From Oceanicaulis sp. (lineage in GTDB: Bacteria > Pseudomonadota > Alphaproteobacteria > Caulobacterales > Maricaulaceae), in assembly GCA_007571185.1 (NCBI GenBank), contig RKRX01000207.1, forward strand, positions 1 through 30,364: a stretch of 30,364 bases of DNA, in the 5' to 3' direction. Positions 1 to 9,188 of the stretch are shown one piece after another; position 1 is the stretch's first letter; each line of letters begins with the position of its first letter. The notes beneath the pieces were generated by a model. It was given only the letters and a program-made list of their open reading frames with translations, ran no database searches and had not been told where the DNA came from. The position numbers were made by a program, and so were the translations under genes.

Positions 1-190
1 TGCACGCTGCGCAGATCGGCTCCGTTGGCTAGAAGATGAGTGGCGAAGGCGTGCCGCATGACGTGCGGGCTTATCCTGGCGGGATCAAGCCCCGCCCGCA
101 CTATCAGCGCCGGCAGCCCACGCCGTGCCCGTCACGGGCGCAAGCCAACCCTTGCCGCCATTGCCAGTGATCACAAAACAGTACTCGGCG
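1..190 (-). pseudogene. Remnant of Xer-type tyrosine recombinase (XerC/XerD-like), broken
   Basis: From about 117 down to 1 the minus strand reads the C-terminal catalytic region of a Xer recombinase, including [18 protein letters not shown] and NGADLRSV, which carries the HxxR active-site pair. It runs off the window edge, so the final Tyr is not seen. Just upstream (about 180-120) a second frame reads [17 protein letters not shown], resembling the GKGGKERLVPL strand that normally lies about 50-60 residues earlier in Xer proteins. The two pieces are in different frames and the intervening residues are missing, so this copy appears deleted and frameshifted. The upstream N-terminal half is absent and is replaced by AT-rich sequence. 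Whether an intact xerC and xerD exist elsewhere cannot be seen. Confidence 0.65.
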
Positions 191-420
191 CGAGTAAATA
201 AAGATGGAAAGCAAGTATCAAGGATAGTTGAGATCGCTCTCTCAGCCAGATAAAATTTTAGATTTTTTGCCACTCATCATCTTGTGACTGAAATTGCGCC
301 TTGCTCTCCGGAAGCATTTCCAAAGCTTTCTTGATCCATTTCTTCATAGCTTCGGAATTCATGGGACGATCATATTTCTCTGGAACCGATTCTTTACTTC
401 GTGTGGACAACTCTACAATA
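191..420. other. AT-rich spacer between recombinase and transposase remnants
   Basis: This stretch is visibly richer in A and T than the rest of the window. A short minus-strand frame (258-461) ends here with MNSEAMKKWIKKALEMLPES followed by a hydrophilic tail, but its start lies inside the transposase remnant in another frame. I do not recognise it. It may be the C-terminal tail of a lost gene, or chance coding. The composition suggests imported DNA. Confidence 0.4.
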
Positions 421-755
421 TTACGTATGGCGCGTGTTTGGGATGACACCGTGCAGCCCATCCCAGCGTCCGGCCTCGGCGATCTGATTCATGTCGATCT
501 CGACCCAGGCCTCCCCCTTGACCCGGATGAAGCGGGAAACACCTTTCCCGCTGATAAACCGCTTCGCGCTGGCGTTGCCCGACAAGCCGCTCCACCACCC
601 GCCGCCGGTCATGAGCGTCTTCGCGCGCCCGTTTCCGGTTCCGGGTCACGACCAGCCGGCGGGGACTCAGGCTGAACATGCCGGCATCGGTGATATACGC
701 TGAGCGTTCCGCAGCCGGTTCCTCTTCGTACCGTGATTGTCGCCACCATCTGGCC
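421..755 (-). pseudogene. IS1634/IS4-superfamily transposase remnant, frameshifted and truncated
   Basis: On the minus strand one frame (about 755 to 590) reads AERSAYITDAGMFSLSPRR, then RLVVTRNRKRAREDAHDRRR. A second frame (about 610 to 421) continues with KRFISGKGVSRFIRVKGEAW, then EIDMNQIAEAGRWDGLHGVI. Together they match the order seen in the middle of IS1634-type DDE transposases (an R-Y/L-I-V-C/T-R-N segment, a charged helix, GNKGYRRFLK-like, then IAEEARWDG-like). A frameshift separates the halves, and both the N-terminal region and the C-terminal part with the last catalytic residues are missing. No terminal inverted repeats were identified. The family assignment is from memory of the motifs, not a search. 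Confidence 0.6.
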
Positions 756-986
756 GAACCACAACATCATGAGTCACGAAAACCAGCCTCTCCCTGGACA
801 TAGCGTGTTGCACTTCGCAGTGGCATGGGGCAACACCAAAACGCTGTGCACGCCATAACCTCGACGCTAGCCCAAAGCTGCGCTATCAACGGCTCGTGAG
901 ATAAGGCGATACTGGCTTACGGGCCGTCTTTCCATCCTGCCCGCACAAGTCCATCCTTGTGCCTAATCAAGAAATAAGGAGAAGGC
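756..986. other. Intergenic region upstream of fabI
   Basis: No convincing gene is seen. A 7-bp inverted repeat (GTGTTGC at 805-811 with GCAACAC at 830-836) lies in the middle; its role is unknown. The fabI ribosome binding site, AAGGAGAAGG, sits directly before the ATG at 987. No sigma70 promoter with both hexamers could be called with confidence. Confidence 0.4.
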
Positions 987-1811
987 ATGGCCAACACTGA
1001 GTTTCCAACCGGAGCGCTGATGAAAGGCAAGCGCGGCATGGTCATGGGCGTGGCCAACAAGAACTCCATCGCCTGGGGGATCGCCCGGCAACTGCACGCC
1101 CAGGGCGCCAAGCTGGCTTTTTCCTATCAAGATGAGACCCTGGAAAAGCGCGTGCGCCCGCTGGTGGACTCCTTGGGTCAAGAACCGTTCATGGTCACCG
1201 CTGATGTGAGCAGCGATAAGTCCATGGATGCCTGTTTCAAGGCGCTGGAAAACAGGTGGGATAAGCTGGACTTCCTGGTTCACGCCATCGCATTCGCTGG
1301 CAAGGAAGAACTCCAGGGCAGCTTCACGCACAACACCACGCGCCCGGGTTTCCAGCGTGCTATGGATATTTCAGCTTTCTCTTTCGTAGATGCCGCCAGA
1401 CGCGCCAGTGCTCTGATGCCCTCCAAAGAAGAAGGCGGAGGCGCTATGGTGTCGCTCACCTATCTGGGATCTGAGCGTGTTGTGCCCAACTATAACGTCA
1501 TGGGCGTGGCCAAGGCGGCGCTGGAGGCGAGCACCCGCTATATCGCCCGTGATCTGGGTCCGCAGGGCATCCGTGTCAATGCCATCTCCGCCGGTCCCAT
1601 GCGAACCCTCGCCATGGCGGGTATTTCCGGCGGCCGGACCCTGATGAAAACCGGCAAGGACTGGTCCATGCTTAAACAGGACACGACCATGGAAGGCATC
1701 GCCGGGGCGGCCCTGTACCTGCTCAGCGATCTGGGCAAATCCTGCACCGGCGAAATCCTGCACGTAGATGCCGGTTTCCACGCTGTGGCCGTGCCGGATA
1801 TTGAAGATTGA
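987..1811 (+). CDS. fabI: Enoyl-[acyl-carrier-protein] reductase (NADH), FabI
   Basis: FabI catalyses the last step of each fatty-acid elongation cycle in the cytoplasm, reducing trans-2-enoyl-ACP with NAD(P)H. The 274-residue product is a short-chain dehydrogenase-type fold of normal FabI length. The N-terminal nucleotide-binding segment reads KRGMVMGVANKNSIAWG (about 15-31), the FabI variant of the glycine motif. The catalytic Tyr-x6-Lys pair is seen as YNVMGVAK with Tyr169 and Lys176, and an earlier Tyr159 sits in SLTYLGSE. The start at 987 is supported by the purine-rich AAGGAGAAGG just upstream; an in-frame ATG at 1020 has no such site. The gene stands alone on the + strand, facing pnp, with a hairpin between the two. 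The call is firm. Confidence 0.97.
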   Translation: MANTEFPTGALMKGKRGMVMGVANKNSIAWGIARQLHAQGAKLAFSYQDETLEKRVRPLVDSLGQEPFMVTADVSSDKSMDACFKALENRWDKLDFLVHAIAFAGKEELQGSFTHNTTRPGFQRAMDISAFSFVDAARRASALMPSKEEGGGAMVSLTYLGSERVVPNYNVMGVAKAALEASTRYIARDLGPQGIRVNAISAGPMRTLAMAGISGGRTLMKTGKDWSMLKQDTTMEGIAGAALYLLSDLGKSCTGEILHVDAGFHAVAVPDIED

Positions 1812-1833
1812 GCAATAGACCGGCGCACGGAAA

Positions 1834-1863
1834 AGATCCCGTCAAGGCGTGCCGACGGGATCT
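1834..1863 (-). terminator. Intrinsic terminator-like hairpin downstream of pnp
   Basis: There is a perfect 10-bp inverted repeat, AGATCCCGTC (1834-1843) and GACGGGATCT (1854-1863), with a 10-base loop. Read on the minus strand, the stem is followed by a short T-run (TTTT), as expected for a Rho-independent terminator ending the pnp transcript 37 bases after its stop. On the + strand it lies 22 bases after fabI but lacks a T-run, so a bidirectional role is possible but weaker. Confidence 0.65.
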
Positions 1864-1899
1864 GACCTGATCAACCAAGCGAGCGGGCCAAAGAGGCGG

Positions 1900-4029
1900 T
1901 CATTCCCCGTTTTTATGCCTGATGATTTCCTTGCCTGTCTCCTGATCGACGACCTTCATCGACAGGCGGACCTTGCCGCGGTCATCAAGAGCTACGAGCT
2001 TGACCCAGACGTCCTGACCCTCGCTGACCACATCCCCGGGGTGACCCACGCGCTCATTCTTCATCTGGGAGACATGCACCAGACCGTCACGCGGACCAAA
2101 GAAATTCACGAAGGCGCCAAAATCAACGACTTTTACGACCGTGCCTTTGTAGATTTTGCCGACTTCCGGTTCGGCGGTCAGACTCTTGATCCAGTCATAA
2201 GCTCCCTTGATGGAGCCCGCAGACACAGCGGAGATTTTGATCAGACCGTCATCCTCGACATTCACCTTCGCCCCGGTTTCCTCGACAATCTGGCGAATCA
2301 CCTTGCCGCCCGCCCCGATAACATCGCGAATTTTATCGGTCGGTATCTTCATGGTCTCAATCTTGGGCGCATATTCGTTGAGCCCTTCACGGGCGCCTGA
2401 CAACGCCTTGTTCATTTCTTCGAGAATATGCAGGCGTCCGCCTCTGGCCTGATCGAGAGCAGTCTGCATGATCTCTTTGGTGATGCCGGCAATCTTGATG
2501 TCCATCTGCAGGCTGGTCACGCCGGCCTCAGTGCCCGCCACCTTGAAGTCCATGTCGCCGAGGTGATCTTCATCGCCTAAGATATCGGACAGCACCGCCA
2601 CGCCTTCAGGATCCTTGATCAAGCCCATGGCGATGCCAGAGACCGGGCGGGTGATCGGCACGCCCGCATCCATCAACGCCAGAGAACCGCCGCACACGGT
2701 CGCCATGGAGGACGAACCGTTGGATTCGGTGATTTCAGACACCAGACGCACGGTATAAGGGAAAGCCTCGGAATCGGGCATAACGGCATTCAACGCACGC
2801 CATGCAAGCTTGCCGTGACCAATTTCACGACGACCCGGAGCCAGACGGAAACTGGTCTCTCCCACCGAATAGGGCGGGAAATTATAGTGCAGCAGGAAGC
2901 GTTCCTTGTAGGTGCCTGTCAAAGCGTCAATGAACTGCTCATCCTCACCGGTGCCCAGAGTCACCACGGCCAGAGCCTGGGTCTCGCCACGGGTGAACAA
3001 CGCCGAACCGTGCGTACGGGGCAACACGGTGGCTTCAGAGATGATCGGACGCACCTGATCAAGCGTACGGCCATCAATCCGCTTTCCGGTCCTGATGATG
3101 CCGCCACGCACGACGCGGGCCTCAACGCTCTTGATCACGTCCTTGAGCACTGCCGGATCCACACCTTCACAATTCTCTTCAGTCGCCGCCAACTCGGCCA
3201 TGACCTTTTCCTTGGCGACGCCAACTGCGGCCTGACGTTCAGTCTTGTTGGTGATGGCGTAGGCCCGAGCGATCTCCTCGCCCGCCAGACCACGAACCTT
3301 CTCCTCCAGTTCGCAATGGTCTTCCGACTCGAAGGCCCACGGCTCCTTGGCGGCCTTCTCCGCCAGGCGGATGATCATGTCGATCACGGGCTGGAACGCT
3401 TTATGACCTGCCATCACGGCGCCTAGCATGATGTCCTCGGACAACTCCTTAGCTTCTGATTCCACCATCATCACCGCATCGCTGGTGCCGGCGACAACTA
3501 GGTCCAAATCAGATTTCCCGGTCTCGATCACAGATGGATTGATCAGGTATTCACCGTTCCTGTAGCCCACGCGCGCGGCGCCAATCGGACCCAAGAAAGG
3601 CAAGCCGGACAGGCATAGAGCCGCCGAAGCGCCGACCATGGATACAATGTCAGGATCATTTTCCAGATCGTGACTGAGCACGGTGATCATCACCTGGGTG
3701 TCGTTCTTGAACCCTTTGGGAAAGAGGGGACGAATCGGGCGATCGATCAAACGCGAAGTGAGTGTCTCTTTCTCGGTCGGACGGCCTTCACGCTTGAAAT
3801 AACCGCCCGGAATCTTGCCAGCGGCAAAGTATTTTTCCTGGTAGTTGACAGTCAGCGGGAAGAAGTCCACGCCCGGCTTCACGTCTTTCATCGCAACCGC
3901 TGTTGCAAGAACTGTGGTTTCACCATAGGTGGCAAGCACCGCGCCATTGGCCTGACGCGCCATACGACCGGTTTCAAGGGTCAGCGTGCGACCGGCCCAC
4001 TCAATCGTTTCAGTTTGGATATCGAACAT
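1900..4029 (-). CDS. pnp: Polyribonucleotide nucleotidyltransferase (PNPase)
   Basis: PNPase degrades RNA 3'-to-5' by phosphorolysis and is a core component of bacterial RNA-decay complexes. The 709-residue length is standard. Two RNase PH-like domains are seen, the first starting [20 protein letters not shown] and the second around residues 320-460 with [16 protein letters not shown]. They are separated by an all-helical linker and followed by a KH domain with its GxxG loop ([13 protein letters not shown], about 565-580) and a C-terminal S1 domain ([25 protein letters not shown]). The start codon is preceded by GAGAGATAA. It follows rpsO at a spacing of about 104 bases, the arrangement in which pnp is often autoregulated through its leader in other bacteria. 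No strong RNase III-type stem was found by eye in that leader. Confidence 0.98.
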   Translation of the reverse strand: MFDIQTETIEWAGRTLTLETGRMARQANGAVLATYGETTVLATAVAMKDVKPGVDFFPLTVNYQEKYFAAGKIPGGYFKREGRPTEKETLTSRLIDRPIRPLFPKGFKNDTQVMITVLSHDLENDPDIVSMVGASAALCLSGLPFLGPIGAARVGYRNGEYLINPSVIETGKSDLDLVVAGTSDAVMMVESEAKELSEDIMLGAVMAGHKAFQPVIDMIIRLAEKAAKEPWAFESEDHCELEEKVRGLAGEEIARAYAITNKTERQAAVGVAKEKVMAELAATEENCEGVDPAVLKDVIKSVEARVVRGGIIRTGKRIDGRTLDQVRPIISEATVLPRTHGSALFTRGETQALAVVTLGTGEDEQFIDALTGTYKERFLLHYNFPPYSVGETSFRLAPGRREIGHGKLAWRALNAVMPDSEAFPYTVRLVSEITESNGSSSMATVCGGSLALMDAGVPITRPVSGIAMGLIKDPEGVAVLSDILGDEDHLGDMDFKVAGTEAGVTSLQMDIKIAGITKEIMQTALDQARGGRLHILEEMNKALSGAREGLNEYAPKIETMKIPTDKIRDVIGAGGKVIRQIVEETGAKVNVEDDGLIKISAVSAGSIKGAYDWIKSLTAEPEVGKIYKGTVVKVVDFGAFVNFFGPRDGLVHVSQMKNERVGHPGDVVSEGQDVWVKLVALDDRGKVRLSMKVVDQETGKEIIRHKNGE

Positions 4030-4133
4030 TTATCTCTCGTCCATACAGTCATGTTCGGCGCTGCCGGATTGCAGTCGCCGGATATGAAAACACCCGCGGC
4101 CCACAAGGGAGCTGGCGTCTCATCGGGAGCGCC

Positions 4134-4403
4134 CTAACGGCGCAGACCCAAGGTTTTCACAATCGCCTTGTAGCGGTCTTCGTCAATCTTCCTGAGATAG
4201 TCGAGAAGGCGCCGTCGCTGGGAGACCAGCTTCAGAAGGCCACGGCGAGAGTGGTTGTCTTTCTTGTGCATCTTGAAGTGCTCAGTGAGGTTGGAGATAC
4301 GCTCGGACAGCACTGCAATTTGCACCTCGGCAGACCCGGTGTCATTTTCACTGCGGGCATGCTCCTTGATGAGTTCGGCTTTGCGTTCGGCCGTAATCGA
4401 CAT
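4134..4403 (-). CDS. rpsO: 30S ribosomal protein S15
   Basis: S15 is a primary 16S rRNA-binding protein of the small-subunit platform. The 89-residue product has the full family length and the characteristic [19 protein letters not shown] core and LLDYLRK segment. It begins 14 bases after truB ends, and the truB TAG stop is part of the Shine-Dalgarno sequence (TAGGAG) for rpsO, suggesting coupled expression. It lies between truB and pnp, the order shared across many proteobacteria. Confidence 0.98.
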   Translation of the reverse strand: MSITAERKAELIKEHARSENDTGSAEVQIAVLSERISNLTEHFKMHKKDNHSRRGLLKLVSQRRRLLDYLRKIDEDRYKAIVKTLGLRR

Positions 4404-4417
4404 CGTTTATCGGGCTC

Positions 4418-5371
4418 CTAATCCCATTGAAAGACACGGACAGGCGAGAGTTTGCCCGCACGCGCTTCGCCGATCGCCACAGCCCGTTCCGCATCCATCG
4501 CCACAACAACCTTCGAACAGTCCTTGCCCGCGATATCGCGGGGACGCCGAAGTTTGCGCAGTTCCAAAGCGCGACGGGGAGGCAGAACGATCGACCGACC
4601 TTGCCTCAACTGGAACCCCTCATCCTCGGTCACGGCCGTCGCCGGGATGTCGTCCAGCGCGGTCTCGACCGGAAGCAGAGCTTCCAGCGCGCGGCCCTTA
4701 TGAACCAGTTCCTCAAGCTCGTCCAGTGAAACAGCCTGTGAAACACTGTACGAACCCACACAGGTTCGGCGTAGGGCCGCCACATGACCTTCCACCCCCA
4801 ATGTCGCCGCCAGATCGCGTGCAAGGGCGCGCACATACACGCCCTTGCCGCACCGCATTTCAAGCACGGCCAGATCTGCACCGGGTATATTCAGCAATAC
4901 CAGCTTGTCAATCCGCACCGGGCGGGGTTTCAGCTCCACCGCCTTACCGTCCCGCGCCAAATCATAGGCGCGTGCGCCATTCACCTTGATGGCGGAATAT
5001 CTGGGCGGGATTTGTTCGATCTCGCCAATGAATCGGCCCAGCGCCGCCCTGATCGCTTCCGGGGTCGGGAAAACATCGCTTTCCCTGATGACTTCGCCTT
5101 CCGCATCCAGAGTCTCAGTGGACACGCCCCATCGGATTGTGAACCTGTAGACTTTGGGGCTTGCCTGCGCAAAGGGCGCTGTCTTGGTGGCTTCACCAAA
5201 AGCAATCGGCAACACGCCCGAGGCTAACGGATCCAGCGTGCCGGCATGACCAGCTTTACGAGCGTTAAACAGCCGCCTGCAGCGTGACACCGCTCGGGTG
5301 GATGTCATATCCAGCGGCTTGTCCAGGATCAGCCAGCCATGAACATTGTCGCCCTTCATGCGACGGCTCAT
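4418..5371 (-). CDS. truB: tRNA pseudouridine(55) synthase TruB
   Basis: TruB makes pseudouridine-55 in the T-loop of most tRNAs and also acts as a tRNA folding chaperone. The 317-residue product has the family N-terminus [17 protein letters not shown] and the catalytic loop [15 protein letters not shown], with the nucleophilic Asp in TLDP. It also has the YRFTIRWG and [11 protein letters not shown] segments and a C-terminal extension. The ATG shares one base with the rbfA stop (TAATG), so translation is probably coupled. An alternative in-frame ATG lies four codons downstream; the first was kept because of the overlap with rbfA. Confidence 0.96.
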   Translation of the reverse strand: MSRRMKGDNVHGWLILDKPLDMTSTRAVSRCRRLFNARKAGHAGTLDPLASGVLPIAFGEATKTAPFAQASPKVYRFTIRWGVSTETLDAEGEVIRESDVFPTPEAIRAALGRFIGEIEQIPPRYSAIKVNGARAYDLARDGKAVELKPRPVRIDKLVLLNIPGADLAVLEMRCGKGVYVRALARDLAATLGVEGHVAALRRTCVGSYSVSQAVSLDELEELVHKGRALEALLPVETALDDIPATAVTEDEGFQLRQGRSIVLPPRRALELRKLRRPRDIAGKDCSKVVVAMDAERAVAIGEARAGKLSPVRVFQWD

Positions 5372-5754
5372 TACGCTTCACCATGCTTATCGAGATCGCG
5401 TTTGACGCTAGGCCGATCCAGCAAGGCCTCGACCGATTTTACCTCATCCTGACGATCATCGACGGCAAAGCGCAATCTGGGGGTGAATTTCAGCTCGGTC
5501 CGCCTGCCCAGTTCGCGCTGGATGAAACCGGCAGCCTTGTTCAAAACATTGACCGCTTGTTCGCGATCGCCTGCACCCAGAATATCCACATACACTGTGG
5601 CGTAGCGCAGATCAGGGCTGATCCGGGCTTCAGTAATGGTCACCGCACCCGAGGCGATTATCGGATCATGCATATCGCCCTCTCGGATGATATCCGCCAC
5701 AGTGCGACGCACAAGCTCGCCGGCGCGCAATTGACGTTGGGATTGAGCTTTCAT
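5371..5754 (-). CDS. rbfA: Ribosome-binding factor A
   Basis: RbfA binds the 30S subunit late in assembly and helps 16S rRNA 5'-end maturation. From the chosen ATG the product is 127 residues, close to family size, with the single KH-like fold: [18 protein letters not shown] near the N-terminus, [19 protein letters not shown] in the middle, then LRFAVDD. The same frame is open upstream to 5898 and would add 48 residues. I prefer 5754 because that extension looks nothing like RbfA and an AAGAGG site lies a few bases before this ATG. It sits between infB and truB in the usual order. Confidence 0.93.
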   Translation of the reverse strand: MKAQSQRQLRAGELVRRTVADIIREGDMHDPIIASGAVTITEARISPDLRYATVYVDILGAGDREQAVNVLNKAAGFIQRELGRRTELKFTPRLRFAVDDRQDEVKSVEALLDRPSVKRDLDKHGEA

Positions 5755-5901
5755 GATGACCTCTTCGTCACCCGAACTCGACCGGGAACCAGGCCACGCC
5801 GCGCCGTTTTTGCGAAAGGCACGGATGAGTCGCGGGAACAGAAATGAGCTTGAATTTGCAAAATCAGATGACGGTTCAGCATTTGTCTTTGAAGACATAT
5901 C
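5755..5901. other. infB-rbfA intergenic spacer
   Basis: These 147 bases hold the rbfA Shine-Dalgarno sequence and an open but unlikely N-terminal extension of rbfA. No clear terminator or promoter was seen, consistent with read-through from infB into rbfA. Confidence 0.4.
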
Positions 5902-8409
5902 CTACAGTGATCGCTGGATTTCTTCAACTTCAAAGCACTCAATCATGTCGCCAGCCTGGATGTCCTGATAGTTCTCGAACGCCATGCCGCACTCGGAGCC
6001 AGCGTGCACCTCGGGAACTTCATCCTTGAATCGCTTGAGAGTGGACAGATTGCCTTCGTGGATCACGGCCTGGTCACGTAGCAGACGCACGCCACAGCCG
6101 CGCTTGACCACGCCTTCGGTGAGGCGACAACCTGCGACGCGGCCGACCCTGGCGATGTTGAAGATTTCCAGGATTTCGGCGTAACCGATGAAGTTCTCGC
6201 GTTTCTCCGGCGCAAGCATGCCTTCCAGCGCGCCTTTGACGTCGTCGATCAGGTCATAGATCACCGAGTAATAACGAATCTCTACGCCTTCTTTCTCCGC
6301 CAGATCCCGCGCTTGCTTGTTCGCACGCACATTGAACGCAAAGATCGGCGCACCAGAGGCTCGTGCCAGAAGCACATCACTTTCCGAAACGCCCCCTGGG
6401 GCGGCATGAAGCACCCGGGCCTGAACCTCTTGGTTCCCGACCTTTTCCAGCGCGCCCATAATCGCTTCGGCGGAACCGCGCACATCAGATTTGACAAGCA
6501 GCGGCAACTCTCGGACTTCACTTGTCCTGAGCTTGGCCATCATCTGTTCAAGTGAGGCGCCGCCGCCCGCCCTCCGGGTTGCTGTCCTGTCCCGATTTAC
6601 GCGTTCACGGTATTCCACCAGTTCGCGGGCACGGGCCTCTGTCTCCACCACAGCGAAAACCTCACCGGGCTCGGGCGCTCCGTCGAGGCCCAGGATTTCC
6701 GCAGGCAGAGAGGGACCGGCTTCTTTCATCCGCTGACCACGTTCATTCACCAACGCACGCACCTTGCCCCATCGGGCGCCGGCCACGACGATGTCGCCGC
6801 ACTTGAGAACACCGCGCTTGATCAGACAGGTCGCCACAGAACCGCGACCCTTGTCGATCTGGGATTCAATCACCACGCCCTCAGCGGAACGATCGGGATT
6901 GGCTTTCAGTTCCAGCACTTCGGCCTGCAGGTTGATAGCGTCGGTGAGCTCATCAAGGCCGGTTTTCTTCAGGGCTGAAACAGATACCGACTGCACATCA
7001 CCACCCATGTCTTCCACGAAGACTTCATGCTGGAGGAGCTCCTGAAGCACACGCTTGGGATCGGAATCAGGCTTGTCAATTTTGTTGACAGCCACAATTA
7101 TCGGCACGTCGGCTGCTCTGGCATGGTGAATCGCCTCGATAGTCTGGGGCATGACACCGTCATCAGCCGCCACGACCAGGATCACAATATCCGTCGCCTG
7201 GGCGCCGCGCGAACGCATGGAAGAGAACGCCGCGTGGCCCGGAGTATCTAAGAAGGTGATCTTTCCACCGGCCTTCAACTGCACCTGATAGGCGCCGATA
7301 TGCTGGGTGATGCCGCCCGCTTCCCCGGCCGCCACATCGGTAGAACGCAAGGCATCGAGCAGCGAAGTCTTACCGTGATCAACATGACCCATGACGGTCA
7401 CCACCGGCGGGCGCGGTTTCTTGGTGTCTTCGGCATCATCTTCAGAGATGAAACCTTCTTCCACATCCGCTTCCGCGACGCGCTTGATCGTATGACCGAA
7501 TTCCTCAACGATCAGTTCGGCGGTGTCAGCGTCGAGTATATCGGTAGCACGCATCATCTGGCCCTGATCCATCAGATATTTCACCACATCCGCAGCGCGC
7601 TCCGCCATGCGCTGGGCCAGATCCTGAACAGTAATGGCTTCAGGAACGACCACTTCGCGGGCGACCTTGTCCCGGCTCTGACCGGCCTGCGTGCGGCGCT
7701 GTTTCTCACGCTCACGCGCACGGCGCATGGACGCCAGCGAACGCTGACGGCCCTCATCATCCTCAACAAGATTCTGAATGGTCAGTTTGCCTTGACGACG
7801 TTTGGGTTGCTTGGTGCGTGGAGAGGCGGCCTTGTCGCCAACTGGCGCCGCCTTCCTAGATTTCACGCGACCGCCCGGGTTTGCCGGTAAATTGTCAGGC
7901 TCAGCCGCCGGCTGCGGCCTGGACTTGCCTTTGTCAGACTTACGCGCCCCTTTGGAGGCGCCTTCCGGCTGGGTTTCCTCCGCCGCCTTTTGGGCTTCTT
8001 CAGCAGCAACGCGCTGGCGCTTGATCTCTTCAGCGGCGCGGCGCTCCTCTTCCTCACGACGCTGGCGTTCTTCCTCTTCCACCTTGCGCCGGGCCGCGCG
8101 CTCCGCCTGCTCGGCGCGAGCGCGCAGGATAGCCTTCTGGCGCTTGATTAATTCTTCTTCGGACAGGCCCAGCTGCTTGGCTTTCGTAACAAGGGCGGCG
8201 CGAACCTTGTCCTTGGGAGTTTGCGGCGAGCTGGACTTGCCAGTCGCGGTGACCTTGCCGGGCGGTGCGCCCGGGCGCTTGCGCTTCTTCTCCACCACGA
8301 CAGACTTCTGCCGCCCGCGTGTAAAGCTTTGCTGCACGGTCCCTGAGGAACGTCCAGCAAGAGAGAGGGGCTTGCGGCCCGGGAGATCGTGTTTGTCGGA
8401 GTCGCTCAT
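5902..8409 (-). CDS. infB: Translation initiation factor IF-2
   Basis: IF-2 is the GTPase that brings fMet-tRNA to the 30S P site and promotes subunit joining. From the chosen ATG it is 835 residues. A long lysine-, arginine- and glutamate-rich N-terminal region (about 1-255) includes the alphaproteobacterial start [10 protein letters not shown] and a charged [18 protein letters not shown] stretch. Next come an IF2-N-type domain ([21 protein letters not shown]), the G domain with P-loop [14 protein letters not shown] near residues 334-347, DTPGHAAF and NKIDKPDSD, and then the C-terminal beta-barrel and tRNA-binding domains. A GTG at 8424 is also in frame. The ATG at 8409 is favoured because AAGGA (8415-8419) sits five bases before it and falls inside the longer version. 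Confidence 0.97.
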   Translation of the reverse strand: MSDSDKHDLPGRKPLSLAGRSSGTVQQSFTRGRQKSVVVEKKRKRPGAPPGKVTATGKSSSPQTPKDKVRAALVTKAKQLGLSEEELIKRQKAILRARAEQAERAARRKVEEEERQRREEEERRAAEEIKRQRVAAEEAQKAAEETQPEGASKGARKSDKGKSRPQPAAEPDNLPANPGGRVKSRKAAPVGDKAASPRTKQPKRRQGKLTIQNLVEDDEGRQRSLASMRRAREREKQRRTQAGQSRDKVAREVVVPEAITVQDLAQRMAERAADVVKYLMDQGQMMRATDILDADTAELIVEEFGHTIKRVAEADVEEGFISEDDAEDTKKPRPPVVTVMGHVDHGKTSLLDALRSTDVAAGEAGGITQHIGAYQVQLKAGGKITFLDTPGHAAFSSMRSRGAQATDIVILVVAADDGVMPQTIEAIHHARAADVPIIVAVNKIDKPDSDPKRVLQELLQHEVFVEDMGGDVQSVSVSALKKTGLDELTDAINLQAEVLELKANPDRSAEGVVIESQIDKGRGSVATCLIKRGVLKCGDIVVAGARWGKVRALVNERGQRMKEAGPSLPAEILGLDGAPEPGEVFAVVETEARARELVEYRERVNRDRTATRRAGGGASLEQMMAKLRTSEVRELPLLVKSDVRGSAEAIMGALEKVGNQEVQARVLHAAPGGVSESDVLLARASGAPIFAFNVRANKQARDLAEKEGVEIRYYSVIYDLIDDVKGALEGMLAPEKRENFIGYAEILEIFNIARVGRVAGCRLTEGVVKRGCGVRLLRDQAVIHEGNLSTLKRFKDEVPEVHAGSECGMAFENYQDIQAGDMIECFEVEEIQRSL

Positions 8410-8484
8410 AGGCGTCCTTGCCACGGCTTTGGCTTCTCAGGCGCGACTTCACCGCCGCGTGGTGAAGCCGCATCATCATTCAGA

Positions 8485-8513
8485 TCAATCCCGGGAGTAT
8501 TCTCCCGGATTGA
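8485..8513 (-). promoter_or_regulatory. Strong hairpin in the ylxR-infB gap
   Basis: TCAATCCCGGGAG (8485-8497) pairs with CTCCCGGATTGA (8502-8513), leaving a four-base TATT loop and one bulged C. The stem is about 12 bp and GC-rich. Neither strand has a following T-run, so a simple Rho-independent terminator is unlikely. It sits about 75 bases before the infB start on the transcribed minus strand. It could be an RNA-processing site or partial attenuator, or a small palindromic repeat; its function is not shown. Confidence 0.5.
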
Positions 8514-8546
8514 AGGCGCGTCAGACTAGCCGCCTTCAAAGGTGTT

Positions 8547-9188
8547 TCAACTCTTGTGCGCGGACGCCTTCGCAGGATCAAGATCAATGAAGCCTGCAAG
8601 CTTGCCTGCAAGGACAGTCACTGCTGTCGCCTCCGGTCCTTCGAGCAGCACCGCATGAACCGCATTTCCAACCCCGAGTACTCCAGACAGCGTCCCGGCG
8701 TCAAAACATCCCAGCACCGGCGTTGCAACCCCCAGAGCCTTCATCAGCCGGTCCAGCTTGCTGCGACCATCCACCGCCGCATCGCTCGCTTCAATGCGCC
8801 AAACCGGCGCAGGCGCCGACTGCAACGCCAGACGCACCGCATCGGTCCCTATATCCAGCCGTCCCGCCCGGCGCGCCAGACCCAGAGCACTGAGCAGGCG
8901 CGCCCTGAGCAAAGCTTCAAACTGATCGGGCAAATCCGCCGGGGTTTCGACCGCTCGTTCAAACGCCCTATCGAACAGACGCCTGCTCACTGCCTTGTCG
9001 ATCAGGATCCGGTCAGCAGAGACCCAAACGCCACGCCCGGGAAGGCGGGCCGCCACATCGGGCGTGACACGCCCCCTAAAGTCCAGCGCCACCCGTAGCA
9101 GCGCGGCCTCGGCTTTTGATTGTCCGGTGGCGACGCATCGGCGTTCACGCACCTGCTTGCTCCGGCCCCGGCGTACGCCACGACTCAC
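8547..9188 (-). CDS. YlxR-type RNA-binding protein fused to an L7Ae-like domain (DUF448 family)
   Basis: The 213-residue product begins with a YlxR (DUF448) domain, seen as RERRCVATGQ and LPGRGVWVSAD. A second half (about 90-200) resembles the ribosomal L7Ae/L30e-like fold found fused to YlxR in alphaproteobacteria: LGLARRAGRLDIGTDAV, then LDRLMKALGVATPVL. YlxR proteins are RNA- or nucleoid-associated factors encoded in the nusA-infB operon; the exact role is uncertain. The start is GTG, overlapping the nusA stop by four bases (GTGA), which implies translational coupling. Confidence 0.9.
   Translation of the reverse strand: MSRGVRRGRSKQVRERRCVATGQSKAEAALLRVALDFRGRVTPDVAARLPGRGVWVSADRILIDKAVSRRLFDRAFERAVETPADLPDQFEALLRARLLSALGLARRAGRLDIGTDAVRLALQSAPAPVWRIEASDAAVDGRSKLDRLMKALGVATPVLGCFDAGTLSGVLGVGNAVHAVLLEGPEATAVTVLAGKLAGFIDLDPAKASAHKS

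Noticed and set aside
805..836. A 7-bp inverted repeat upstream of fabI as an operator or terminator
   Set aside because: The stem is short, the loop is long and no T-run or promoter is associated; chance is likely.
3670..4137. Long + strand open frames opposite pnp, rpsO, truB, infB and nusA
   Set aside because: They mirror the codon structure of strongly supported minus-strand genes and show no recognisable protein features.
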